DNA of 64,000 nucleotides from Branchipolynoe longqiensis (taxonomy: Eukaryota > Annelida > Polychaeta > Phyllodocida > Polynoidae). Every line of letters starts with the position of its first letter. The stretch's first letter is position 1. Of this stretch, positions 1 to 9,748 are shown piece by piece. Below the pieces are notes generated by a model. It was given only the letters and a program-made list of their open reading frames with translations, was not told the DNA's origin and searched no databases. Both the position numbers and the translations under genes were made by a program. Location: contig CM059199.1 in the NCBI GenBank assembly GCA_030323885.1, positions 74,113,050 to 74,177,049 on the forward strand, read 5' to 3'.

Positions 1-695
1 GCCCACCCAGCATTTCCATCAGTCGAGTAGTCTTCACCAGTAAAGAATATATAGGACCTAATTGTCACTAACTAGTTGCATAATTTCAAATATCAAGTGG
101 CTATGGCAAAGAATGTGAAATTTACCCCTATTAACATAAATGCCAAATAACTACTGTCTATCAAATGCCATCAATTTAATTCAATTCAATACAATTCAAT
201 ACAATTCAATTATTTCAATTACTTAATTATTACTTACTTATTTATTTACTACCATAGCGCAATGTTGATCAAACTTCTTTTCTCATGCAGATAGGAAAAG
301 CAGATAGGAAAAGCCACCATTTTCATGGACGTCTAGAATGGGCATTGAATAACAGTATTTTTGACCATATTTGTCTCATGAAAGAACAACAACAAAATTG
401 CAAAATATGTTTCTTGGCCCCCAGAACCATACAAAAATATACATTGCAAAATTTGTTTACTAGCAATTTATTTACAAGCAAAAGAATGGCCTATTTGATA
501 ATCTCTTAAAAAAAAAAAATCAGGTCCATTCCATAACACACGACAGATAAAGAACATACAATTTAGCCCTATTAACATACATGCAAAATAAAAAATGTAG
601 CGTATGCTTAATCATTTGTTATTGCCATCACTTGTTCATTGACATGACTGTAAGTTAAAATAAAAGAACTGAATGATGTCGCGGAATAGTACTAT
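1..695. other. AT-rich non-coding stretch
   Basis: I see no gene here. The stretch is AT-rich, with an AATTC/ATTT-type microsatellite at about 178-250 and scattered A runs. A 74-codon ORF at 285-509 has low-complexity composition and no recognisable motif, so I do not call it. Confidence 0.6.
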
Positions 696-1022
696 GCAGG
701 ACTATGGTGCTACAGTGGTGTCTCCTAGTGGGGGAAGCAGGAGTTAAGTTACCAAAGGGGGGTGACGGCTGGCGCCACCTAGAGTGTATATAGGCAGATG
801 TAAACAAAGGCAGCGGGCGGCAATATTGTGTGGGAAAAAAGAACCGGAATGGTGTAATGCCCCTACTCGTTCTCAGTTGTTTCCATATCGTATTTGCATT
901 GAACTGAAGAGGACGATGCTACAACGACAGATAAAGATAGAGGAGAGTAATTAGGTGTGTCATTTTGTTGTTGTTAAGATGAGGGCGTCTCTAAGTGGCC
1001 CTAAGCGGCAGAGGGCATGACG
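696..1022 (+). repeat. dispersed repeat A, copy 1
   Basis: About 330 bp that recurs in the same orientation at 14016-14344. Shared landmarks in order are GCAGGACTATGGTGCTACAG, GGCGCCACCTAGAGT, GCAGATGTAAACAAAG, CGGCAATATTGT and GACGATGCTACAACGACAG. The copies differ by many substitutions and small indels, as expected of an old interspersed element. No ORF, tRNA head or terminal inverted repeat is visible, so the class is unknown. It could be a LINE 5' fragment or an LTR. Confidence 0.65.
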
Positions 1023-1217
1023 CACAAATATGTCACCCAACCCGCGGTCATACGCCTTTCTGAGTCTCCGTATGAATGGTCAGCAAGTGACTCGGTGCCT
1101 TTTTGCACGTCCGACTCACTTCGCGGCATGACACTTTTTTTATGTGACTCACTCCGCCGAAGGGCATTCTGTGCCGTTTTTCCATAAATATCTGTTGTTC
1201 TTGTCAGGAGGGGCCTG

Positions 1218-1345
1218 ACACCCCACGTTCGTCCAAGCTTGACCTATGTAAAGACTGAGTCTACATAAACCCCCATGTTTGTCCAAAGCCTGACATATGA
1301 AAAGACTGAGCCTACATAAACCCCCACATTCGTCCAAAGCTATCG
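1218..1345 (+). repeat. short tandem repeat, about 53 bp x 2.4
   Basis: The block GTCCAAAGCCTGACATATG...AAAGACTGAG...CTACATAAACCCCCA occurs twice in full and once in part, with few changes. A 96-codon minus-strand ORF over it (1149-1439) is repetitive and is probably not a gene. Confidence 0.7.
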
Positions 1346-1900
1346 AAAGAGGCCCGCCCCTCACTCGGCGGGACCGATTGGCTGAGGCTGCATAGGTGGT
1401 CCGGCAGTGCAGGAGAGTGACAACAGTAGTTACAGGCATTTATTAATTTATGCATTTATTTATGTATTCATTTATTTATTTATTTCTATAGTTCTCCACG
1501 TTGCATTACGCTACCGACGATAACCTACAAACGCATTGATAGAGTTGTCACAATACAACATTTATATAGGACGCAACAAAATCCCGAATGTATTTTTGCT
1601 GTCTGGAAATCATTGAATAGACTTTTCTTCTACTGCATCAACTTTTCTTCTAGTGGATGTAGTTATGCAGTAACAACCATGGTTTACCTTAACGTTTGTT
1701 TTCGGCTGCACTTTTTGCTTCCCGCCATAGGCACTAGGTGGTGCCATCATTGATCTTCAGGTTTCTAACCTAATATCTTCAGGTGGCAGCACCGGACAAC
1801 AGAGGTCAGATGGTTGTCTTCTTTTCTAGTTGCAAATCTTCACGCCCGATGGCACCACCTGCGTGAAAGATACTTCATTTCGTTACCACTAGGTGTCTGA
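1346..1900. other. upstream non-coding region
   Basis: I see no gene or repeat family here apart from a short TTTA/TATT run at 1438-1485. It lies upstream of the homeodomain-like gene and may hold its promoter, but no TATA box or other element can be assigned with confidence. Confidence 0.4.
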
Positions 1901-1909
1901 CCGATTGAC

Positions 1910-2040
1910 CATGCCTCGCCTCGCCACACTGCTCGCACACCAGCTCACATCTACTCGCACACTCGCACACTCGCACACCTCACACACTCACACCTATTAC
2001 CTCCTATCACCTCCTATCCCCCAACGCTCAATGGTCAAGC
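1910..2040 (+). promoter_or_regulatory. CA-rich putative 5' leader with overlapping uORF
   Basis: A CTCGCACAC/CACACTCA-rich, almost G-free tract ends just before the ATG at 2041. The pyrimidine/CA composition suits a 5' UTR or core promoter region, but the transcription start is not defined. An ATG at 2031 opens a 12-codon uORF that stops at 2067-2069. It therefore overlaps the first exon in another frame and could reduce initiation at 2041. Confidence 0.35.
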
Positions 2041-5000
2041 ATGTCTTCTCGTGGTGTTCCCGACTCTAAACGTGTGAGTATTTGACTTATATCCGTCTAT
2101 ATATGGTTTGTGTATTGTGGGGTTCTGTATTTGACCGTCAAATTTCTTGATCTCTTTAGTAATTTCTACTCGATTGAAAGATGTCGATATAACTATGTCA
2201 AAATCTGTAGATTTAATAATCATTATTTAGGTTTGTTTGGTTTTGGTTTTGCAGACTGTGGTTTCCACCACAGCTGAGCAGCGGGCTATCCTGCAGCGGT
2301 TTTACAACGAAGGGCTGGTAAGCACCTCGAAGCCCTTCGAGCCAGAACTGCTGCATGCTGCAGAGGCCGCCAACATGTTGTTGCGCGCAGTCAAGGTTAG
2401 AATAAATTAATCATCTTACCCCCCTTCCAATATTAGGTGTTGTGTAACTAGTAACTAACCCGACCCCCAGTGGCCCCAGCTACCAGGAGCGCTGTAACCA
2501 CCCTGCCCGGTTACAGGAGTAATGGAATCAAAACTCCCGCCAAAAATGCCACGTGACCTGGTTCGAACGTAACCGCCTCAAAAGTATTGAAGGAAAGCAT
2601 AGTTTATTAGTTAGTAATACAGTGGGAAGGAGGTGTGTCTGCTTAGTTTATGCAGCTGAGCTGCTTTGTACCCCTGAGCCTGTTTCCGGTTATGCTCATC
2701 CAACCAAATGTGTAGTTTTCGCTTTTAAATCTAAAGGATTATGGAGTAATGGAATCAAAACTCCCGCCAAAAATGCCACGTGACCTGGTTCGAACGTAAC
2801 TGCCTCAAAACTCAAATATTATTGAAGGAAAGCATAGTTCATTAGTTAGTAATACAGTGGGAAGGAGATTACTTTTACGCGTACATTTGTGTGGAAATGT
2901 GTAGTTTTCGCTTTTAAATCTAAAGGATTATTAAATAGATAAAACTTTACTTGCCCGTGCACAATCCTTTGAACCAAATACATCTCTCAAACATATTTCC
3001 CCGATTTTCGCATTTCGCATTCCCTTTAGGTGCGCATCAGCAACATGCGGCGAAATGCCCAAGAGCGGTGCATTCCAGCTGCTTCTGCCGTCGCGGACCC
3101 TGACAGCCTTCGCCAGAAGGTTTGTCTGTCAGTACAGCAAGCGAAGCGCACAACAGGGTTCAACCTGTACAAGCACTCCACCCAGTCCGGTAAATTATAT
3201 AGATTCCATATCAACGTTGGCCCAAGTATTTCTTTTTAAGCTGTAATTATCTGAAACTATTATCTGGCAATGTTGGAAAGAGGTTTGTCAATCCAAAAAT
3301 CGGTTGATTATTAAAACATATCAATAACGGTACTGAGGGCCATGATTTTAATGGTTTAGCATTACAAAGTATCTAGATATTTAGTCGATTGTTTTTCTAA
3401 CTAGTCAATTTTTGTTGTCATTGATATGATTGACCTTATACCTTTTTTGTTACACACTTGGTAGACACTTGAATATTGTTACATGTAGACATCGACTTAA
3501 AACAGATACAAACAAAGATACAAACAATCATTAATTGAATGTAATTCGTAAATATTTCAGCCCCCGGGACCTTCGCCGAAAGCAGATACAAACAAAGATA
3601 CAAACAATCATTAATTGAATGTAATTCATAACTATTTCAGCCCCCGGCACCTTCGCCGAAAAGCAGACTCCTTGGCTGGCTGGGTGGAGAGCACTTCTAC
3701 CCACTGAACGGACCACCTACACCGACGATGCCCGGCAGCTCGCTCAGTTGAATCCGGAAGAGATGACCCGTAAGGAGCGAGTTGCCGCGGTGAATGCGTC
3801 TTATCACCGTCTGTGCAAGGAGGTATATTAGTCTACGATAATATTCCCTAATATTCCTTGTGTCTGTTATATGTACTGAATGTAAAATGTCTTATCACCG
3901 TCTCTGCATGGCGGAATATTAGTCTACCATAATAATTCATAATCTTCCTTGGGGCTGTTGTATGTACCTAATGTTGACCCAGATACTATTCTGTCAGCAT
4001 TGTTTTATATGTCAATTTACTTTACTTGTGTCTGATATATTTACCTAATGTTGACCCATTTACCTAATGTTGACCCAGGTGCTATTCTATGTCAATTTAT
4101 TTAACTTTTTTATCTAGCCTTGTTAAAACAACCTACTTTATTTGCGGTATTGATCAAGGCATGCCTGCTGCGCTACCTCAACACAGACGGTGAGGTAGAC
4201 ATGCTATTATTTCTTAAGTCTCCACGGGGCAATGTGGATATCTGTTCCGGCACTGCCCCGCAGTTCCTTTAAAAAAACTGGTCACTCTTCCGGGACGGGT
4301 TTGATTGGAACAATGGTAAGTTTTAGCCAAAGGCCAATTCTTTGTTTTTCCCTCTACCCACAATCTCTAACTAAGGACTTACAACTGGTGTATGAACAGT
4401 TTTAGCCGAATGCCAAGTCGCTCTTCTCAATATCAAAACATGTCGATTATAGGCATGGATTTTATTGAATCTACAATGGTTGACGAGAACAGAACATGTG
4501 GAAAAACGAATGGATGAGAACATGTGAAACAAGGAATATCCTTTTTAAGAGCTATGCATGGTTATAACAGTTGACCCCAAATTTACCAAATTAGCACAAT
4601 GCCGATTTACAGGAAGAACGCCTATCGGTTATTTGTACCTTTTAGAAGTGAATATAAGTTAGAAATGAACAATTTCAACCGTATAAAGAAGTGAATATAA
4701 GTTATAAAGGAAGAACACCTATCGGTGCATGGGCACCCCGGAAGGTTCCAACTGTGGGCGCAGTCGGCAGGCAACATTGTATAGAATCTTCAGCTCCCAC
4801 CCAGCAGCCTGCGCGGTAACTTTCTTTATGACAGAGACTGGATATCCCATTCTACAAACAAGAATACCAAATTATGTGCAAAGTTGCAGATAGGAGAAAC
4901 AGAAAACGTCGCCAGGCAACATCTTATAAAATCTTCAGCTCCCGCCCGGCAGCTTGCGCGGCAACTTTCTTTATGACAGAGACTGGATATCCCATTCTAC

Positions 5001-5524
5001 AAACAAGAATACCAAATTATGTGCAAATTTGCAGATAGGAGAAACAGAAAACGTCGCCAGGCAACATCGTATAGAATCTTAAGCTCCCGCCCGGCAGCCT
5101 GCGGTAACTTTCTTTAGGACAGAGACTGGATATTCATATCTATAGTTGTCTAAGGATTAAAAGAGCTGTTTCAATAAATATGTTTTTAAGGATGGCAGGG
5201 GGTACGTTTATCCACGTTTAATAGTCGGAACTGGATTTGGTAATGTTGTCAATCTACAAACTGAAGCACTGAAAGCTCAGACCTACTTTACTCGACAACA
5301 GAAAACCGCTAACCACGTTTAATGGTGACAACTGGATTTGGTAATGTTGGCAATCGACAACCTGAAGCAATAAAAGCTAACAGTTACTTTTCTCCAGCTG
5401 TCATGTTTATAAAGTGGCAGGGATGGTCATGGACACACACAGAGCCGAAAATGCCGCTGACATCAAGGCCACGGTTTCGGAAGGCTCCACGACCCCCGGC
5501 TCGGAAATCATGACACATCTGTAA
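2041..5524 (+). CDS. homeodomain-like protein gene, 7 exons, in-frame stop in exon 5
   Basis: Gene model from splice sites and phases: exons 2041-2073, 2255-2395, 3030-3189, 3641-3822, 4159-4315, microexon 4794-4815 and 5398-5524 (TAA at 5522). Every junction is GT-AG and the phases agree; the total is 822 nt, or 274 codons with the stop. Exons 2-3 encode a divergent homeodomain-like helix-turn-helix: RAILQRFYNEGLVSTSK, then a spaced helix, then the recognition-helix motif VKVRISNMRRN, where classical homeodomains have VKVWFxNRR. Exon 4 encodes a hydrophilic segment with ERTTYTDDARQL and LNPEEMTRKER. Exon 5 (LRYLNTDGEVDMLLFLK) reads as protein on both sides of an in-frame TAA at 4270-4272. 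That stop would cut the product to 209 residues, so the locus may be a young pseudogene, a null allele or a sequence error. The likely role is nuclear DNA binding, and the target is unknown. I chose ATG 2041 because it opens into a consensus GTGAGT donor in phase 0. Confidence 0.6.
2517..2935 (+). repeat. intronic tandem duplication, about 230 bp x 2
   Basis: Inside intron 2, a block starting GGAGTAATGGAATCAAAAC at 2517 and ending GCTTTTAAATCTAAAGGAT near 2740 is repeated at about 2743-2932. The second copy has internal deletions. The duplicate includes CCACGTGACCTGGTTCGAACG, giving two CACGTG E-boxes. It is a recent local duplication with no coding content. Confidence 0.8.
3503..3662 (+). 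repeat. 80-bp tandem duplication of a splice acceptor
   Basis: Two adjacent 80-bp copies each carry AATCATTAATTGAATGTAAT, a TATTTCAG acceptor (at 3560 and 3640) and the first bases of exon 4. The upstream copy has one A fewer (CCGAAAGC against CCGAAAAGC) and changes CCCGGC to CCCGGG. Its exon stub then runs back into duplicated intron. The downstream acceptor is the one that leads into the open exon. Confidence 0.85.
3801..3920 (+). repeat. duplicated exon-4 end without donor
   Basis: The end of exon 4, TCTTATCACCGTCTGTGCAAG plus the GGTATATTAGTCTAC intron start, is echoed at about 3889-3920 as TCTTATCACCGTCTCTGCATG followed by GCGGAATATT. The echo has lost the GT donor. The motif TTTACCTAATGTTGACCCA also recurs three times between about 3975 and 4078. 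Confidence 0.75.
4770..5140 (+). repeat. 145-bp tandem triplication carrying a 22-nt microexon cassette
   Basis: Three head-to-tail copies start at 4770, 4915 and 5060 (GGCAACAT...), with a 145-bp unit. The third is cut short near 5140. Each has the same core: an acceptor (TTCAG, TTCAG, TTAAG), a short C/G-rich segment, then a donor-like site (GTAAC, GCAAC, GTAAC). Copy 1 (4794-4815) has 22 nt between canonical sites. Copy 2 (4939-4960) has 22 nt but a GC donor. Copy 3 (5084-5103) has 20 nt. Only a 22-nt insert joins exon 5 (phase 1) to the last exon in the frame ending at 5524. Confidence 0.7.
5225..5395 (+). repeat. imperfect duplication before the last exon
   Basis: ACTGGATTTGGTAATGTTG, a CTGAAGCA box and an AAAGCT box occur at about 5228-5280 and again at about 5331-5382. 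Both copies lie in the intron preceding the terminal exon at 5398. No other feature is visible. Confidence 0.6.
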
Positions 5525-5915
5525 AACAAAGAAGTATCCTGAAAGTCACACAGGGCTGACGTGACATGGGTGTTAGTATGGCATTTGGTTGAGAAAAAAA
5601 AACACTATTATGAGACAGCGTTAAGTTAATTGATATAATCATACTTATAGTTGTAGCGGACAGCGGAGTGCTGCCAACTGGTGTTCACTGCGAGAAGCAA
5701 TAAGGGTGCAATGAGTGTTAAGTGAATTGCACTTATTTTACTAAGGGAGATCTAGTATTAGCTTACTGCTTAGTGCTGCTACTGGGTGTTCACTGTGAGA
5801 ACCAATAATGGTTCACTACGAACCGTCAACTCAGGTGTTCACTATATATTTAGGTGGACGTTAGTTACAAATCGGGAGAGGCAGAATACATACATCAACA
5901 TTTGCCAGCTGGTTA
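5525..5915. other. intergenic space between convergent genes
   Basis: This is the gap between the two convergent genes. A motif GTGTTCACTGYGAGAAxCAATAA occurs twice, at about 5682 and 5787. I see no further exon of either gene and no clear polyadenylation signal. Confidence 0.4.
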
Positions 5916-7074
5916 TCATCTCGTAGATAAGGGCTGACATCTTGGGGAGGAATGAGGGAATTTTGTCCCTTGCTGTGGTGAATAGAAGCTGGGACCTGCC
6001 AAACCTTTCCGCACCAATCGGAAATTACCGTCCAGACTCACTACCAGTGGTAGTTCATGTTTGGTATGCTCACAGATGGGACATTTGCTGCCATCTGGGA
6101 AGTCCGGCAACAGATCACTCGACCGATCGACATCATAGACAAACTGTCTGTGCTGTGGAGCACATTGCAGGATAGCGCGATATAGTGCAAACTGTTGAGA
6201 AAAATGCATAGGCTTGCACTAGGGACTGACAAAGTACTATCAAATAATCCGAATCAGTCTCCTGGAAATAAGTCAATTGGTTAGTTTAGGATTGATAGAG
6301 ATCTACAATTGGTGCATTGGGGACATAATTCTGCCAGTGCAAGTAGGTGTCAACTGGCATACTGTTAGTTTGGCATTGACAGAGGTATTCTCTAGTTATT
6401 GATATTTAATGTGAAGTAGAGTAAATAGAACAAACCTATTTACAGTTTACTTTTAGTATACTTTAAGAAATGTGACGTTACCCAATAACATCTACAAACT
6501 TTAACTGCTCACGATGGAGTTTTTTTTTTAGCTGGTGTATTAATCACCAGTGTCATGACAAATCCTTCCCAGGGACTATGATACCTCCGTTTCCTTGTTG
6601 TGTGGCAGGCTCTGGACATGATCGGTGGTGGCGGTACACAACTTTTTCAAGGCAACAGGTCCTTCCAGCAAGAACGAGCGTGCACGGTCCATGAGGCGCA
6701 TGTCAATGGCAGAAGTAGGGGTTGTAGGTGTAACCGGCCAGAATCCTAACTGGACAAGCGTTTCCGTCCGGTCCATGCAGCTACAGAACAGGAAGTCCTG
6801 GTAGTGTTTCCTACCTGGACAAATAACATAAGCTTTAGACATATACAGCGGGACATAATATGCCGTAAATATGCCGTCCAGATTTAAACCTACATTCAAA
6901 ATGAACAGCTGATGGAACATTTATTAATCTCTGTAGATCGTCTATATGCCGTCTGTAGTAATCCTGTTTATGTACATCTCGGTAGATAATCTCTTCTAGT
7001 TTTACTAAATCGCAGTTCTACTAAATCCGGTTTATTCTGTATTATATTTAAGGGCTCCTTCAATAGTGCAATTC

Positions 7075-7440
7075 GTAATATTGGTAAAAGCAAGATCAAT
7101 CGTAGCAAGCATAAACCCACATATAGCAACAATAGAGAATTTTGCTATATTCTTTAGTGAGTGGCGTGTTTGTTATACAACCTCATAATGTCATTATGTA
7201 ATGTTGGTAAAAACCCAGATCAATCGTAGCAATCATAAACCCACATATAGCAACAATACAGAATTTTGCTATATTCTTTAGTGAGTGGCGTGTTTGTTAT
7301 ACTACCTCATAATGTCATTATGTAATATTGGTAAAACCAAGATCAATCGTAGCAATCATAAACACACATATAGCAACAATACAGAATTTTGCTATATTCT
7401 TTAGTGGCTTGTTTGTTATACAACCTCATAATGTCATTAT
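7075..7440 (-). repeat. about 123-bp tandem triplication in KDZ intron
   Basis: Three copies start near 7075, 7198 and 7322. They share AAGATCAATCGTAGCAA, CACATATAGCAACAATA and CTATATTCTTTAGTG...CCTCATAATGTCATTATG. Copies are about 95% alike by eye, and the third lacks GAGTGGCGT. They lie in the intron between exons B and C of the KDZ-like gene. Confidence 0.85.
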
Positions 7441-7639
7441 GGCAAGAGCAGGTTACTGATAACTCACCGTACACATCAAAGATGGTCATGGGGCCCGTTC
7501 TAGCAGTCCCACATGTGTCATGGATATTGTTTCCATGAGATGGCAAGTGCATAGGCGGTGATCGCAGCCGGTACAATGGGACAAAGCGCTCTCCCTGCAA
7601 TGAACACATTCAATTTTCATCCACCTCATAGAGCCTTTA

Positions 7640-8000
7640 TATAGTTAATTTAAGTTATTCACTCATCTCTGGAGCCCTGTGTCGTAATTCAAAAGAATAA
7701 AATAATTACTAACGAAAAACAACCATCCTACATTCAAATTTAATTGACCAGGTAGAGCCTGTATATATTTCGTTCAAGTTATTCACTCAACTATCGGGCA
7801 CTGTGTCGTACTGAAAATTAACATTAATTCAATAGTTACTAAAAAAAACAATTTGAATTGGCTTTTGGGCTTTTTGGTTAAATAGCTATGTATATATTTA
7901 GTTCAAGTTAGTCACTCAACTGTCAGGCACTGTGTCGTAATGCAAATTAACATTTATTCAATAATTAATAACTAAAACGAGTCCTCCTGGATGTGATAGG
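7640..8000. repeat. diverged tandem repeat, about 3 units
   Basis: TTCAAGTTATTCACTCAAC followed by GGGCACTGTGTCGTA recurs three times, at about 7650, 7770 and 7900, with AT-rich spacers. It lies in the intron between KDZ exons A and B. Confidence 0.6.
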
Positions 8001-8399
8001 GAAAGATATCAACCAATCAAACATATGAAGAAGAATTTTCTAAGTAGTGGCTTTTTGGTTATATAGCAACGTACAACAAATACATATAGTATCAAATGTG
8101 TTCAAATTAAAGTGGTGTGTAATGACCTGCCAGATAAGGGCGATGTGAAGAGGTGCAAGTTTCTGGTGTTTTTTAAAACACCTTTCACAGTAGTAGGCTG
8201 TTGGCCCACAGTCAAGGCATTAGATCGGACGCCTTACTGTGTCTCGGGAACAAACCGCGCATGTAGTCATCAGTGGTGCAAATGAATGGTAATGACTGCA
8301 TGTTAGTTGTGGACAAATTGCATTCCACTTCCGTGCTACATGAGCTTGGGGCTGGGCATTCAGGGTTAGGCCTGGAATGAAGTGAAGAATATTACTCTA

Positions 8400-9170
8400 T
8401 GAGTAAACATTCATAACTATCAAAATGTAGTGGTCATAAAGTTAAGTAGTCCGGTATTTCTATTTATTTAGAATAATGGACAAATATCTCCAGAACCAAA
8501 CAACCTATAAATAAAATCATCCAGAAAAATAAAGGTGATTTTAGCATTACAAGTGCGTGACCCAAAACATATATATTTACTAATTTAGTGATTGTCAGTT
8601 ATACATTGCGGAATAATTGACATATTTGTGGTTGTCATTGATTGAAACTCATCGAACAGATTTCGATTGTATAAAACATGACAACTCTGCGATTAATACG
8701 TCAATAATTAGGATTGTTAGACAATTAGATTGAATTTTTCAACTGTGGTTTTATAAAGAAGTCAGGCACTTATTTTAAAACAATGTATTCACTATGAACA
8801 AAGTATGGGTTGGCACATACAACTTAGAAGGGAAAGCTGAGTCAATTTAATAGAACCTGTTACTGCAGAAGCCTGTGGTATCAGGTTATTTTCACATTTT
8901 GAATTTCAAATATCTCAAAAGGTAGCCATGTCACAAACTCAAGACCATCGGACTGTGCAACTTTAACATAATTTGAACAGAGCTAAACACCTGAAAACTG
9001 GCCAGAAGTGTCACAGGTTACAATCAAATTAAATGCACATATTAGTGACATTGATATGATTGGAGTTTCCTAGTTTCATAGCAATTGACCAATTTCATGT
9101 GACGTCACCATAGGTATTTTCGTCAGTGCACGCGCCTTTTGGCTGCAGGACGACACACTGACACACTGCA
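8400..9170. other. AT-rich non-coding, old repeat traces
   Basis: I recognise no gene. The motif ATCGGACTGTGCAACTTTAA at about 8947-8970 has weak relatives at about 16650, 17185 and 42560, suggesting an ancient dispersed element. CRE-like TGACGTCA occurs near 9098. Confidence 0.4.
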
Positions 9171-9184
9171 AACTCATAGAGAAA

Positions 9185-9748
9185 GTGAAATATCTCTCAA
9201 ACCACACCACTTAGAGACAGTGCACTTGGTACACATATAGAAAACATATTCAATTAATCGATTATTTTATATTTATAATAAACGTTTTGCACTGCACGTA
9301 CCGGGAAACTCAATGCATTGTCAAGGGCCGTGCCCAATCTTCAAACCACACCACTGAGACACAAACCGCTTGGTACACATATAGAAAACATATTCAACTA
9401 ATTATTTTGAATAAAATAAACATTTTGCACTGCGCGTAACGGCAAACTCAATGCATTGTCAATGGACTTGGCCAATCTTCATACAGAAAACGTGAAAAAT
9501 CGCTAAAACCACAACACCTAGAGACAAACCGCTTGGTACAGATATAGATAACATATCCAACGATTAGATTATATTACATTTATAAGGTTACGGTTGTGCA
9601 TTTCTATTAATTTTGAATAAAATAAACATTTTGCACTGCGCATACCGGGATACTCAATGCATTGTCAATGGCCGTGCAAAATATTCAAACCACACCCACC
9701 ACACAGAGACAAACCGCTTGGTACACATATAGAAAACATATTCAACGG
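9185..9748 (+). repeat. tandem repeat, about 145-185 bp x 4
   Basis: Four copies start at about 9197, 9343, 9504 and 9686. They share CAAACCACACCAC..AGAGACA, CGCTTGGTACACATATAGA, AAACATATTCAA and, where complete, AATAAACATTTTGCACTGCG and CAATGCATTGTCAA. The last copy ends abruptly at about 9748 against GC-rich DNA. Confidence 0.8.

Larger units (their letters stand above)
5916..8371 (-). pseudogene. KDZ (Kyakuja-Dileera-Zisupton) transposase-like gene, 3'-truncated
   Basis: The minus-strand exons are 8371-8127, 7594-7468, 6814-6585 and 6191-5916. Phases agree at all three junctions if one extra C near 8212 is discounted. That extra C otherwise gives a stop straight after SKASDLMP. Exon A holds a Cys/His segment with YYCERCFKKH. 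Exon B has GPMTIFDVYG. Exon C has the CSCMDRTETLVQLGFWPVTP block typical of the CxC zinc-finger region in KDZ proteins. Exon D has CPICEH followed by VSLDGNFRLVRK, the family's CPxC and DGNFxLxR signature. KDZ proteins are DDE-type cut-and-paste transposases, and the catalytic region downstream of DGNF is not found here. The frameshift and the truncation indicate a relic. Exon D is open to a TGA at 5916, and its real 3' end is uncertain. Confidence 0.7.

Noticed and set aside
1149..1439. 96-codon minus-strand ORF
   Set aside because: It spans the 53-bp tandem repeat and shows no domain; composition follows the repeat.
2480..2530. Separate gene starting with TACCAGGAGCGCTGTAACC
   Set aside because: It lies within intron 2 and belongs to a duplicated intronic block with no open frame linked to flanking exons.
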